Positions 43,980 to 55,392 are shown, counted from the stretch's first letter. The stretch: 64,000 nt of DNA from Streptomyces polyasparticus (GCF_014493765.1 NZ_JACTVJ010000004.1:806001-870000), one strand, 5' to 3'. The notes: generated from the letters alone by a model not told the origin. Made by a program: numbers and translations.

Positions 43980-44260
43980 CGGGGCGGCTCGGGGCAGATC
44001 GGCAACCACGAAGCGCTTCGGGCCATTTCGGGTGCAACGGCTGATCCCGTACGAGTGGGGCGATGACCCGCCGTACCGGTGCGCACCGGGTGTACGCGCG
44101 CGCCCGTACGCATCCCGTGGCGTTCCGGCGCGGACGGCGCGTGATCCGGGCCACAGCGGAGGGGTCAATTCCGGTCCGGGGGTCGACGGGCGAGGCGGCG
44201 ACGGCATGATGAGGCGGACCATCCGCTTCCTCATCAGCCGTCCCGCACACCACGACCACC
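43980..44260. other. Intergenic region, no gene seen
   Basis: Non-coding by codon bias on both strands. Includes short GC-rich dyads after the phosphatase stop and leads into tandem repeats at 44261-44320. Confidence 0.4.
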
Positions 44261-44320
44261 CCACCGACCACCGCACGCACTCCCCGATCACCGCACGCAC
44301 TCCCCGATCACCGCACGCAC
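44261..44320. repeat. 20-nt tandem repeat, three copies
   Basis: TCCCCGATCACCGCACGCAC at 44281-44300 and 44301-44320 is exact; a degenerate copy precedes it at 44261-44280. It lies 77 bases before the next gene. Confidence 0.85.
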
Positions 44321-44396
44321 TCCACCGGCGCCACCCCACACCGCCGGCACCCCCACGCGACGCCCAAGTTGCCCCACACGCCCGGGAGTCCAGCAC

Positions 44397-46475
44397 TTGT
44401 CCGTGACGTCCCCCACGACGCCCCTTTCGTACCGAATACCCCCACACCACCGCGCGATCGCCGTGGTCGGGGCCGGGCCGCGCGGCACGAGCATCGTCGA
44501 GCGGCTCTGCGCCTCGGCACCCGCACTGCTCCCGGCCGGCACCCGCCTCACGGTCCATGTGATCGACCCCGCGCCGCCGGGCGCGGGTCAGGTCTGGCGC
44601 ACGGACCAGCCCGCCGGGCTCCTGATGAACACGGTCGCCTCCCAGGTCACGCTGTACACCGACGACAGCGTCGGCTGCGAGGGCCCCATCCGCCCGGGCC
44701 CCAGCCTCCACGAGTGGGCGCTGCGTGATCCGCGTACCGCCCTGGGGCCCGACGACTACCCGACGCGCGCGCTGTACGGGCGCTACCTGGAGTGGGTCTT
44801 CGCCGAGACCGTGCGCACGGCGCCCGAGCACCTGCGCATCCAGGTGCACCGCGCCCGGGCGATCCGCCTGGAGGACGACACCCCCGCCGCCACCGGCCCC
44901 CAGTCCCTCACCCTGGAGGACGACACCCCCGCCGCCACCGGCCCCCAGTCCCTCACCCTGGACGACGGCACCCTCGCCGCCCCCCAGTCCCTCACCCTGG
45001 ACGACGGCATCCTCGCCGCCTCCCAGTCCCTCACCCTGGACGACGGCACACACCTCACCGGCCTGGACGCCGTGGTCCTCGCCCAGGGCCATCTGCCCGC
45101 GCTCGGCGACCGCGCCCAGGAGCGCCTCGCCGCCCACGCCGAGCGGCACGGCCTCGGCTACTTCCCGCCGGCCAACCCGGCCGACCTCGACCTGAGCGCG
45201 ATCGCCCCCGGCGAGCCGGTCCTGCTGCGCGGCCTCGGACTCAACTTCTTCGACCACATGGCCCTGTTGACCTCGGGCCGCGGCGGCCGCTTCCTGGAGA
45301 GCACCGGCGGCGGGCTGCGGTACGAGCCCTCCGGCCGCGAGCCGCGGCTCCTGGCCGGCTCCCGCCGCGGCGTCCCGTACCAGGCGCGCGGGGACAACGA
45401 GAAGGGCGCCCACGGCCGCCATCTCCCGCGCGTCCTCACGGACGACGTGATCGAGACATTCCGCAAACGCACCGCCGAGGGCGATCCGCCGGACTTCCTC
45501 GCCGAGATCTGGCCGCTCGTGGCGCGCGAGGTGGAGTGCGTCCACTACGAGGCGCTGCTCGCCCCCGAGCGCCGCCCCGAGTTCCGCGAACGCTTCCTCG
45601 CGACCTCCGGTCAGTCCCGCTCCGCCGCCGAACTCCCCCTGCTCCTGAGGGAGTTCGGTATACGATCCACCGCCCACTGGTCCTGGGACCGCGTCTCCCG
45701 CCCGCACCACGGCCGCGCCTTCGCCGACCCCACGGATTTCCGCGCCTGGCTCACCGGCCATCTGCGCGAGGACGCGGCCCTGGCCGCGCTCGGCAACGTC
45801 ACGGGTCCGGTCAAAGCGGCCCTGGACGTCCTGCGCGATCTGCGCAACGAACTCCGCCGTATCGTCGACCACGGGGGCCTCACCGGCCACTCCCGTCGCG
45901 AGCACCTGGACCGCTGGTACACCCCGCTCAACGCGTTCCTGTCGATCGGCCCGCCCCGGCGCCGTATCGAGGAGATGACCGCACTGCTCGACGCGGGCGT
46001 CCTCACCGTCGTCGGACCGCGGATGCAGATACGGACGGAAGGCGCGGCCTTCGTCGCGCACTCCCCCGACGTGCCGGGCTCCGAGGTGAGCGCGCGGGTC
46101 CTCGTCGAGGCGCGGCTGCCGGAACCGGACGTGCGGCGCACCGCCGATCCGCTGCTCGCACGGCTGCTCAAGACGGGCCGCTGCCGGCCGCATGTCATCG
46201 GGACGTACGAGACCGGCGGCCTGGACGTAACACCCGCCCCCTACCGTCTGATCGACCGCCGGGGAGCCGCGCATCCCAGGCGGTACGCGGTCGGCGTGCC
46301 CACGGAGGGCGTGCACTGGGTGACCGCCGCGGGCGCCAGGCCCGGGGTGGACTCGGTGACGCTCAGCGATGCGGACGCGGTGGCGCGTGCGGTGCTCGGC
46401 GACGTGCGTGCGGCGGGGGCGCCCGGCAAGCGGAATCCGGCCGCTGACCGACTGTTGAACTTGCAAGCACGCTAA
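44397..46475 (+). CDS. FAD/NAD(P)-binding protein with internal tandem repeats
   Basis: 692 residues. The FAD-binding motif is [17 protein letters not shown] (residues 21-37); the family is annotated as FAD/NAD(P)-binding protein (HpyO/YdhS-like), related to lysine/ornithine monooxygenases, with DGTHLTGLDAVVLAQGHLPAL for a second nucleotide-binding turn. Residues 158-213 contain tandem copies of LEDDTPAATGPQSLT and LDDGTLAAPQSLT inserted between the FAD and NAD segments. TTG at 44397 is used because GGGAG lies 9 bases upstream; a GTG two codons later is possible. Substrate is unknown. Confidence 0.83.
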   Translation: MSVTSPTTPLSYRIPPHHRAIAVVGAGPRGTSIVERLCASAPALLPAGTRLTVHVIDPAPPGAGQVWRTDQPAGLLMNTVASQVTLYTDDSVGCEGPIRPGPSLHEWALRDPRTALGPDDYPTRALYGRYLEWVFAETVRTAPEHLRIQVHRARAIRLEDDTPAATGPQSLTLEDDTPAATGPQSLTLDDGTLAAPQSLTLDDGILAASQSLTLDDGTHLTGLDAVVLAQGHLPALGDRAQERLAAHAERHGLGYFPPANPADLDLSAIAPGEPVLLRGLGLNFFDHMALLTSGRGGRFLESTGGGLRYEPSGREPRLLAGSRRGVPYQARGDNEKGAHGRHLPRVLTDDVIETFRKRTAEGDPPDFLAEIWPLVAREVECVHYEALLAPERRPEFRERFLATSGQSRSAAELPLLLREFGIRSTAHWSWDRVSRPHHGRAFADPTDFRAWLTGHLREDAALAALGNVTGPVKAALDVLRDLRNELRRIVDHGGLTGHSRREHLDRWYTPLNAFLSIGPPRRRIEEMTALLDAGVLTVVGPRMQIRTEGAAFVAHSPDVPGSEVSARVLVEARLPEPDVRRTADPLLARLLKTGRCRPHVIGTYETGGLDVTPAPYRLIDRRGAAHPRRYAVGVPTEGVHWVTAAGARPGVDSVTLSDADAVARAVLGDVRAAGAPGKRNPAADRLLNLQAR
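44868..45062 (+). repeat. In-frame 45/39-nt tandem repeat in the FAD-protein gene
   Basis: Two 45-base units, then two 39-base units and a partial fifth, each encoding L(E/D)D(D/G)...QSLT. The two 45-base units differ only slightly. The frame is kept, so the array adds about 56 residues. Confidence 0.9.
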
Positions 46476-46541
46476 GGGTTGCCTAATGTGAGCGCTCCCC
46501 CAGATCGGTTCACGTCCCCGAACCGAAGTAAGGAGCCCTCC

Positions 46542-47018
46542 ATGACTGGACGTCTCAACAGCGCCCAGCCCTATGCCATAGGCCTGTTCCGCATCGTCGT
46601 CGGCCTGCTGTTCGCCTGCCACGGCGCGGCCACCCTGTTCGGTGTGCTCGGCGGCCCGATGGGCGGCAGCACCCCGGAGATCGGCGCCTGGCCGTCCTGG
46701 TACGCGGCCGTGATCCAGCTCGTCGGCGGCGGCCTGGTCCTCATCGGCCTCGGCACCCGCGCCGCCGCCTTCTTCGCCTCGGGCTCGATGGCCTACGCGT
46801 ACTTCAAGGTGCACCAGCCCGAGGCGCTGTGGCCGCTGCAGAACGGCGGCGAGTCCTCCGCCCTGTTCTGCTGGGCCTTCTTCCTCCTGGTCTTCACCGG
46901 CTCCGGCGCGCTCGGCCTCGACCGGCTCTTCTCGCGCGGCGCACGGGTGCGCGAGGAACTGGCCGAGGCGGCGAAGGAGCCCGTCAGGAGTGAGGAAGCG
47001 ATCCGAACGGCACGGTGA
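46542..47018 (+). CDS. DoxX-family membrane protein
   Basis: 158 residues, four helices. AIGLFRIVVGLLFACHGAATLFG and GGGLVLIGLGTRAAAFFASGSMAYAYF are typical DoxX. DoxX proteins are linked to redox homeostasis (a membrane complex with SodA and SseA in mycobacteria). ATG at 46542 has AAGGAG eight bases upstream. Its end overlaps the convergent superoxide-dismutase-like gene by 35 bases, which places two oxidative-stress-type genes together. Confidence 0.88.
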   Translation: MTGRLNSAQPYAIGLFRIVVGLLFACHGAATLFGVLGGPMGGSTPEIGAWPSWYAAVIQLVGGGLVLIGLGTRAAAFFASGSMAYAYFKVHQPEALWPLQNGGESSALFCWAFFLLVFTGSGALGLDRLFSRGARVREELAEAAKEPVRSEEAIRTAR

Positions 47019-47583
47019 AACAGGCCAACCGGTCGCCCGCACCGCCCTGTTCGCGGTGCAGGACCACCGAAGCGGCCGCGCCCCGGCGGAAGTTCCAGCT
47101 GTGGTGCGCGGCCGCTTCGGCGTTCCCGGCCTTGTCGGTGGTGAAGTCCAGCCAGATCTCGTTGTCCGGGTTCAGATATTTCGGGTCCTTCGACGGCTGC
47201 ACCGGGTCGACCACGTTCTGATAGTGCCCGCCGGCGTCCATCGGGTCGGTGCCGCACGGCTTCTGATGGACGTGCGCGCCGTACGCGTGCCCCGGCTTGA
47301 GGCCCTTCACCTTCAGCGACACCTTGGTGCCCTGCTCGTCCGTGTGCTGGCGCACCTCGATCCAGCTCGCCGCGGGCACCAGCTTCATGTCGTACGTCTT
47401 GGCGGTCGACGGGATCAGCGCACTGGGCGGAGCGAAGGTGGCCTCGGCCCGCATCCAGTAGTAGTCCGCCGCGGCTCCACTCGTCCTGACGCCGCCGCTG
47501 CCGTCCGCGCCGCCCACGGCGCTGCCGCCCGTCGTCGCCAGCAGCGCGGCCGCGAGACCCGCCACCGCCATCCCTGCCACCAT
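46984..47583 (-). CDS. Secreted Cu/Zn-superoxide-dismutase-family protein, zinc ligands missing
   Basis: 199 residues. An N-terminal hydrophobic signal (1-25) is followed by the SodC beta-barrel. GLKPGHAYGAHVHQKPC holds the two copper His (HVH) and the disulphide Cys; GGHYQN holds the bridging His; VVLHREQGGAGDRLACF holds the fourth copper His and second Cys. The zinc-site histidines that normally follow GGHxNP are not present in their usual spacing. It may therefore be a copper-only enzyme or copper-binding protein. ATG at 47583 has AAGGGAG seven bases upstream. Convergent overlap with doxX. Confidence 0.82.
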   Translation of the reverse strand: MVAGMAVAGLAAALLATTGGSAVGGADGSGGVRTSGAAADYYWMRAEATFAPPSALIPSTAKTYDMKLVPAASWIEVRQHTDEQGTKVSLKVKGLKPGHAYGAHVHQKPCGTDPMDAGGHYQNVVDPVQPSKDPKYLNPDNEIWLDFTTDKAGNAEAAAHHSWNFRRGAAASVVLHREQGGAGDRLACFTVPFGSLPHS

Positions 47584-47817
47584 CGTCAGCTCCCTTGCTG
47601 TGGTCTTCTCCCTTCGTTCGTACGGGACTCCGGCGCCGCCCGCCGCATCGGGCACGGCAGCCGGGTGAACGGCGGAGGCCGCTTAGCACCCCCGTGGATG
47701 TCCCCGGGCACACCGTGCGTACGCTGTATGGCTGTTGATGGTGCGCCGTGTCCGGAATCTGCGGACCCGCACCTCAGCGGCGCCCGAGCGGCGCGGCCGC
47801 GCCGACCGGGAGGGCTC

Positions 47818-48456
47818 GTGCTGGACAGTGTGGGTGCCCTCACCGGCAGTCCCTGGATCTACGCCGTCGTGGCGGTCTCGATCCTCTTCGATGTGTTCCT
47901 GCCCGTGCTGCCCAGCGGCTTCCTGGTGATCACCGCGGCCACGGCGGCCGCCGCCGGAACGGGTGCGGCGGCCGGCTCCGCCACCCGCGTGGTGGGCGAC
48001 GTGCCCGACCTCCTGCTGCTCGCGCTGTGCGCGGCGACCGCCTCGGTGCTCGGCGATCTCGCCGCGTACCGGATCGCCTGGCGCGGGGGTCCGCGCTGGG
48101 ACCGGGCGCTGGCCCGCTCGCGCCGCCTCACCGCGGCGCAGGAACGTCTCGGCGCGGCGCTCGCGCGGGGCGGCGGCGCCCTGGTCGTGCTCGCGCGCTT
48201 CGCTCCTGCCGGGCGCTCGGTGGTGTCCTTCGGCGCGGGCGCGGCGCACCGGCGCGTACGGGAGTTCCTGCCGTGGTCGGCGCTCGCGGGGGTCGCGTGG
48301 GCCGCGTACAGCGTGGGGCTCGGGTACTTCGGCGGCCAGCTGCTCGGCGCCAACTGGATCGCCACGGCGGTCTCGCTCGCGGCGCTCTTCGGCGCCGGCG
48401 CGGGGGCGGCCTATCTGATGCGGCGCCCTGCGGCCGCGGCCGACGCGGCGGGCTGA
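47818..48456 (+). CDS. DedA-family membrane protein
   Basis: 212 residues. Helices with the VTT/DedA signatures: FDVFLPVLPSGFLVITAA, ASVLGDLAAYRIAWRGG, LVVLARFAPAGRSVVSFGAGAAHRRVREFLPWSALAGVAWA. The R-F-x-P/G-R pattern (RFAPAGR) is the functional arginine region. DedA proteins flip lipid carriers or phospholipids and support proton-motive force. GTG at 47818 has GGGAGGG upstream. It is shorter at the N-terminus than typical members. Confidence 0.88.
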   Translation: MLDSVGALTGSPWIYAVVAVSILFDVFLPVLPSGFLVITAATAAAAGTGAAAGSATRVVGDVPDLLLLALCAATASVLGDLAAYRIAWRGGPRWDRALARSRRLTAAQERLGAALARGGGALVVLARFAPAGRSVVSFGAGAAHRRVREFLPWSALAGVAWAAYSVGLGYFGGQLLGANWIATAVSLAALFGAGAGAAYLMRRPAAAADAAG

Positions 48457-48485
48457 GGCCGGCGCTGCGCGCTTGTGGGCGGCGC

Positions 48486-48824
48486 CTACTCCCCTGCCCG
48501 CTGTTCGTGCACATGCTTCAGGAGCATCCGGGCGCTGACCACGTCCGGCGTGGCCACCTCCTTCCAGTAGCGGTGGCCGCTGACGAACACCGCAAGCTCC
48601 AGCTCGCGCCGCCGCAGCTTCTCCACCTCGGCCTGCTCGTCCTCGGTCCAGCCGGGCGAGGCAGGGCGCTCGACCTTGCGCCAGCCGCCCGTATCGCTGA
48701 AGCCGTCGAGCGGCACGACGGACCAGGGGAGCCGCTTCAGCAGCGCCAGGAGTTCTGACCTGATCTGATGCAGCTCCTCCTGACCTGCGAGGAGATCACT
48801 CGGGAACTCAGGAGTCACAGCCAC
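48486..48824 (-). CDS. Conserved small hypothetical protein
   Basis: 112 residues, cytosolic, mixed charge, Trp-rich (LPWSVVPLDGFSDTGGWRKV, PGWTEDEQAEVEKLRRRELELAVFVSGHRYW). A long charged helix lies in the middle. No known family recognised. GTG at 48824 has a TAGCAT -10 box six bases before it and no ribosome binding site, so the transcript is likely leaderless. Divergent from the DUF2277 gene. Confidence 0.72.
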   Translation of the reverse strand: MAVTPEFPSDLLAGQEELHQIRSELLALLKRLPWSVVPLDGFSDTGGWRKVERPASPGWTEDEQAEVEKLRRRELELAVFVSGHRYWKEVATPDVVSARMLLKHVHEQRAGE

Positions 48825-48922
48825 GCCACAATGCTACGTCTGTTCGATTTCCGAGAGCGAGCGAAATCGGGGACTTCACGCGAACGTGTGTTCCTTCGGA
48901 GATCGCGCGCCACACTGGAGAC

Positions 48923-49162
48923 ATGTGCCGCAGCATCAAGACCCTTCGCCCGCCGGTCCTCGAGCACGACGCCACCGAGGAGGACATCCGCGCCGCAGCG
49001 CTTCAGTACGTACGGAAGATCTCCGGCTTCCGCGCCCCCGCCGCGCACAACCAGGAGGTCTTCGACCGGGCCGTGGACGCGGTCGCGGAGGCCACCGCCG
49101 AGCTGCTCCAGGATCTGGTCGTACGGGGAGCGGGCGGCGCGAAGGCCAAGGGCGCGGCTTGA
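48923..49162 (+). CDS. DUF2277 protein
   Basis: 79 residues. MCRSIKTLRPP, then TEEDIRAAALQYVRKISGF and NQEVFDRAVDAVAEAT are the conserved blocks of DUF2277. Function unknown; likely a small helical cytosolic protein. ATG at 48923. Confidence 0.85.
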   Translation: MCRSIKTLRPPVLEHDATEEDIRAAALQYVRKISGFRAPAAHNQEVFDRAVDAVAEATAELLQDLVVRGAGGAKAKGAA

Positions 49163-49169
49163 CCTCGGC

Positions 49170-49727
49170 TTAGCTGCTGCCGGTGTCGGCGTCTGCGTCC
49201 GTGCCCGTGCCGGCGTCGAAGTCGCGCAGCGCCCGCTCCAGCCACGCCACCCAGAAGGTCTCCAGGTCGATCCCGCCCCGCAGGACGAGATGCTGCAGCG
49301 GGTCGCCGCCTTCGGGGAAGTCCCGCGCCTCGATCGCCTCGTACTGCGCCAACTGCCGCCGGTGCAGGTCGAGATGGCGCCTCAGCTCCTGCGCGAGCCC
49401 TTCACGGCCGACCACGCCCGCCGCCCGTACACGAAGGAGCAGCGGATCGCGGATGGGACGCGGGTCCTCGGGGCGCGCGACCCAGGCGGCGAGCTCCTCG
49501 CGCCCGGCCGCGAGGACCTCGTACTCCTTCTTCGAACCGCGCGAGGGCCCCTGCGCCGGCAGCGCCCTGATCAGGCCGGACGTCTCCAGGCGGCCGAGCT
49601 CCCGGTAGATCTGCTGATGCGTGGCCGACCAGAAGTAGCCGATCGACTTGTCGAAGCGGCGCGTGAGCTCAAGACCCGACGAGGGCTTCTCCAGCAGGGC
49701 GGTCAGGATCGCGTGGGGCAGGGACAC
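49170..49727 (-). CDS. PadR-family transcriptional regulator
   Basis: 185 residues. N-terminal winged helix SLPHAILTALLEKPSSGLELTRRFD, then FWSATHQQIYRELGRLETSGLI, typical PadR. The C-terminal VirR-like dimerisation helices are LAQELRRHLDLHRRQLAQYEAIEARDF. PadR proteins repress genes in response to phenolics or other ligands. GTG at 49727 has GGGGAG five bases upstream. It lies 56 bases downstream of fadH on the same strand, so it is probably co-transcribed and may bind the palindrome before fadH. Confidence 0.9.
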   Translation of the reverse strand: MSLPHAILTALLEKPSSGLELTRRFDKSIGYFWSATHQQIYRELGRLETSGLIRALPAQGPSRGSKKEYEVLAAGREELAAWVARPEDPRPIRDPLLLRVRAAGVVGREGLAQELRRHLDLHRRQLAQYEAIEARDFPEGGDPLQHLVLRGGIDLETFWVAWLERALRDFDAGTGTDADADTGSS

Positions 49728-49783
49728 CTGGCTCCCCTTCCTCGGTTCCTCGGTTCCTCGGTTCCTCTGTTGCCGGCCGGGGA

Positions 49784-52119
<2,336 letters not shown>

Positions 52120-53178
52120 TCAGCCGACCGAGGCCGTCGCCGCTGCCACCGCGTGGCAGGCGCCTCGGCCGCTCGCGGTTGCGACGATCCGGCCCGCTTC
52201 GATCCGTACGGCGCCCTCGGCGTCGTCACCGCTCCCGTCGAGGCCCGCCGCCGCGGCAACGGCGCCGGACTCGTCGTACACGAGCTGGAGCGGGGGCCGC
52301 AGCGACGGCGGGAAGACGGCACGCAGACAGGTGCTCAGCTCGGCGAGCGTGAGGCGGGCGAGCGGGGCGAGTTCGTGGCAGTCGGCGGATACGAGGGCCG
52401 CGGTGACGGGCGTGCCCGGCGGCGCGGAGCGCAGCAACTCCTCTACGGCTTCGAGGCGTTGCAGTCCCAGGACGGCCACCACGCCTTCGTCGATACGGGC
52501 CGGGCGGCCGCGCAGGATGTCCATGGCGGGCGGCGGCGACCAGGGGCGGTCGGACGGCACGGCCCGGGTGGCGTACGGGAGATGGGCGGGCGGCCAGGAG
52601 CCGTCGTCCTCGATGGCGGCGAGCAGCTCGCAGGCCGTGACCGCCTGGAAGGGGTCGACGAACCCCGGTGCGGAGTCGGCGAGTTGACGCGCGCCGTGCA
52701 GGAAGGTGAGCGCGGATTCGGCGGCGCGGACCATCCGGCGGTCGGGACCGAGCGCCTCCAGGCACAGGCCGAGCAGGATCGCGTCGAGCCCGAGCAGCTG
52801 GGCGTAGGCACCGCGAGTGCTCTCCTCGGCGAGGATCTCCTGCTGCAGCCTGCTGCCGAGCCGGCCGTGCTCGGTGGTCAGGGGCAGCTGGGTGAGCAGA
52901 GTGCGGGCGTAGGCGCCGAGCGCTTCGGCGGGGGTGGCAGGGGTGAGGTTCGCGGCCGGGGCGGGTGCGCCCTGGGCCAGCTCGGCGAGTACGGAGAAGT
53001 AGAGCGCGCGCTTGCCGGAGAAGTTGGAGTACACCGCGCCGCGGGTGAGGCCGGCCCGCTCGGCGATGGCATCGACCTTGGCACCGTCGAAGCCGCGCGC
53101 GGCGAACTCGGCGCGGGCCGCGGCGAGCACCTTCGCCCGGTTCTGCGCCTGCAGCTCCACTCTGCTGAGCCGGGCCAT
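52120..53178 (-). CDS. TetR-family regulator with long C-terminal domain
   Basis: 352 residues against about 200 for most TetR proteins. The HTH (about 10-60) is AQNRAKVLAAARAEFAARGFDGAKVDAIAERAGLTRGAVYSNFSGKRALYF. Residues 190-350 are an additional domain with no recognised motif (ALVSADCHELAPLARLTLAEL). Divergent from clpX2 over 251 bases, in which TCACTGATTCACTGG lies just before its own start. ATG at 53178 has GAGGGA upstream. Confidence 0.83.
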   Translation of the reverse strand: MARLSRVELQAQNRAKVLAAARAEFAARGFDGAKVDAIAERAGLTRGAVYSNFSGKRALYFSVLAELAQGAPAPAANLTPATPAEALGAYARTLLTQLPLTTEHGRLGSRLQQEILAEESTRGAYAQLLGLDAILLGLCLEALGPDRRMVRAAESALTFLHGARQLADSAPGFVDPFQAVTACELLAAIEDDGSWPPAHLPYATRAVPSDRPWSPPPAMDILRGRPARIDEGVVAVLGLQRLEAVEELLRSAPPGTPVTAALVSADCHELAPLARLTLAELSTCLRAVFPPSLRPPLQLVYDESGAVAAAAGLDGSGDDAEGAVRIEAGRIVATASGRGACHAVAAATASVG

Positions 53179-53429
53179 CGTGGTCGTCCCTCACTGATTC
53201 ACTGGTACGCGGTTCTCCTGATGTGCCGCGGTACACAGGCGCATCGATGCGACGATGCACCGATTCGCCGATTTGCCAGGCGCGTTGCCGTCGGCGCCGC
53301 TGTCACGTTACCGTCTCCACTGGTTGATTCAGATGATGCCGTCATTTGAAATACCGGTCGAAGTCCGGGTGATGCGGACGGGCGGCCGGTGGACGTTCCG
53401 AGTCATGTGGTCGAGGGAGACGAATCCGA

Positions 53430-54683
53430 GTGGCACGCGCCGGTGACAGCGACTCCCTGCTGACCTGCACATTCTGCGGGAAGAGCCAGAAGTCGGTCCG
53501 CAAACTGATCGCAGGGCCCGGCGGGATCTGCATCTGCGACGAGTGCGTGGGGCTGTGCAACGAGCTCATCGCCGAGGACCTCGTCGAGGCGACGGAACAG
53601 GGCCCCCTGGCCGAACTCCCCACGCCGCGCGAGATCTTCGACCATCTGGAGAGCTACGTCATCGGCCAGGAGCAGGCCAAGCGGACGCTCGCGGTGGCCG
53701 TCTACAACCACTACAAGCGGATCCGCAACCGGACCGCCCCGGACTCCGACGTGGAGCTCGGCAAGTCCAACGTGCTGCTCGTGGGCCCTACCGGATGCGG
53801 CAAGACCTACCTGGTCCAGACGCTGGCCCGGATCCTCGACGTGCCCTTCGCGATCGCCGACGCCACGGCGCTCACCGAGGCCGGTTATGTGGGCGAGGAC
53901 GTGGAGAACATCCTGCTCAAGCTGGTGCAGGCCGCGGACCACGACATCGAGCGGGCCCAGCGCGGGATCATCTACGTCGACGAGATCGACAAGGTCTCCC
54001 GTAAGAGCGAAGGACCTTCCCTGACCCGCGACGTCAGCGGAGAGGGCGTACAGCAGGCGCTCCTGAAGATCCTCGAAGGGACCGTGGCGTCGATCCCGCC
54101 GCAGGGCGGCCGCAAGCATCCAGGCCAGGAGTTCATCCAACTCGACACCACCCAGATCCTGTTCATCGTGGGCGGCGCCTTCGCGGGCCTCGAGGAGATC
54201 GTCGAACGCCGTTCGTCGCGGCGCACCATCGGCTTCGGCCCGACGCCGCTGCGCTCCCCCGAGCCGCTGAGCGAGGTGACGGCGGCGGATCTGCGCGAGT
54301 ACGGCCTGATCCCGGAGTTCGTGGGCCGGCTTCCGCTCACGGCCTCGGTGCACGCTCTGGACCGTACGGCGCTGATCCGAATCCTCACCGAGCCGCGCAA
54401 CGCGCTGATCAAGCAGTACCAGAAGCTCTTCGAACTGGACGGCGTGGAGCTGGAGTTCACGGACGAGGCCGTCGCCGCGATCGCCGACCAGGCACTGCTG
54501 CGCCGCACCGGGGCGCGGGCGGCGCGCAGCGTCCTCGAAGAGGTCCTGCTCAACGTGATGTACGAGGTCCCGAGCCGCGACGACGTGGCCCGCGTGGTCA
54601 TCACCCGCGAGACGGTCCTCGACCACGTGAACCCGACGCTGATCCCGCGGCCTGCGCAAGGGTGGGACGAGCAGTCGGCTTAG
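53430..54683 (+). CDS. clpX: ClpX paralogue (AAA+ unfoldase)
   Basis: 417 residues. The zinc-binding domain has [16 protein letters not shown] and [10 protein letters not shown]. The AAA+ domain has Walker [11 protein letters not shown] (Ser to Cys and Leu to Tyr changes), pore loop GYVG, Walker B YVDEIDK, RKH loop [10 protein letters not shown] and the ClpP-binding IGF loop (TIGFGPT). Thus binding and unfolding functions look intact. Streptomyces also has a canonical clpX next to clpP1P2; this copy has no clpP neighbour and differs at many residues, so it looks like a second ClpX. GTG at 53430 has GAGGGAG upstream. Divergent from a TetR regulator. Confidence 0.87.
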   Translation: MARAGDSDSLLTCTFCGKSQKSVRKLIAGPGGICICDECVGLCNELIAEDLVEATEQGPLAELPTPREIFDHLESYVIGQEQAKRTLAVAVYNHYKRIRNRTAPDSDVELGKSNVLLVGPTGCGKTYLVQTLARILDVPFAIADATALTEAGYVGEDVENILLKLVQAADHDIERAQRGIIYVDEIDKVSRKSEGPSLTRDVSGEGVQQALLKILEGTVASIPPQGGRKHPGQEFIQLDTTQILFIVGGAFAGLEEIVERRSSRRTIGFGPTPLRSPEPLSEVTAADLREYGLIPEFVGRLPLTASVHALDRTALIRILTEPRNALIKQYQKLFELDGVELEFTDEAVAAIADQALLRRTGARAARSVLEEVLLNVMYEVPSRDDVARVVITRETVLDHVNPTLIPRPAQGWDEQSA

Positions 54684-54901
54684 GGCGCGGCTCAGGGCGT
54701 CTCTTCCGGATCTTGCCGGGGCGCGGGATCTGAGGCGCACATCTGCGGGAGGCCGGGGGAACCCGCATGCGAGCAATCGTTTCAGCAAGGTACTTGTGGG
54801 CTGGAACCGTTCTTCTGCGGTACCCGGCGGGACAATTGGCACCATCGAGCCCGTCCGGGGCGTCGTCGGTCGCCAAGCGGACCGCAGAGGACGGTCACAT
54901 C

Positions 54902-55327
54902 ATGACGCTTCAGTGTGAACAGCGGGGTGCTGCCTTGGTGGTGGCACTGCCCGCAGAGGTCGACATCAGCAACGCCGCAGAGATCGGCGGGGAGTTACGC
55001 GCACTGTGCCGCAGCCGCCTGGTCGACGCGCAGGACAGGCCGGTGCGGCTCGTGGTGGTGGACTGGTCCGCCGCCGGCTTCCTGACCATGGCCGGAACGG
55101 CCCTGCTTGAGGACCTCCACCGCCACCTCGAACAACTCGACGTGACCACAAGGGTGGTGACGGACCGTCGGCTCCCGCGCAAAATCCTGCACCTCGTGGG
55201 CCTCGACGGCCGCCTCCCCCTGTTCGACTCCCTCCAGCAGGCCCTGGCCGACGCCGAGGGAGCGAACAGCATCGGCGCCCGACAGCGCATCGATCCCCCC
55301 GGGCACGCCCACGCATCGCCGGGCTGA
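54902..55327 (+). CDS. STAS-domain (anti-sigma-factor-antagonist-like) protein with TTA codon
   Basis: 141 residues. The STAS fold: LVVALPAEVDISNAAEIGGELRAL, then VRLVVVDWSAAGFLTMAGTALLEDL, where the serine usually phosphorylated is in the region WSAAGFLTM. These proteins relieve anti-sigma factors. Codon 32 (54995-54997) is TTA, so its translation depends on bldA. ATG at 54902; the ribosome binding site (AGAGGA) is distant. The stop codon is part of a 14-base tandem repeat that follows. Confidence 0.82.
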   Translation: MTLQCEQRGAALVVALPAEVDISNAAEIGGELRALCRSRLVDAQDRPVRLVVVDWSAAGFLTMAGTALLEDLHRHLEQLDVTTRVVTDRRLPRKILHLVGLDGRLPLFDSLQQALADAEGANSIGARQRIDPPGHAHASPG

Positions 55328-55392
55328 TGGGATGCGGCTGATGGGTTGCGGCTGATGGGTTGCGGCTGATGGGTTGCGGCTGATCGGCTGGG
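55323..55392. repeat. 14-nt tandem repeat, five copies
   Basis: GCTGATGGGTTGCG repeated five times with minor changes. Because 14 is not a multiple of 3, the TGA in each unit closes all three frames. It joins the STAS gene end to a truncated frame. Confidence 0.9.

Noticed and set aside
44261-44320. CRISPR-like array
   Set aside because: The repeats are directly adjacent with no spacers, and there are no cas genes.
42255-47042. A 1,595-codon open frame on the minus strand
   Set aside because: It lies antisense to the PhoD, FAD-protein and DoxX genes, has no domain-like sequence, and is rich in Arg/Gly/Ala/His as expected for a shadow frame at high GC.
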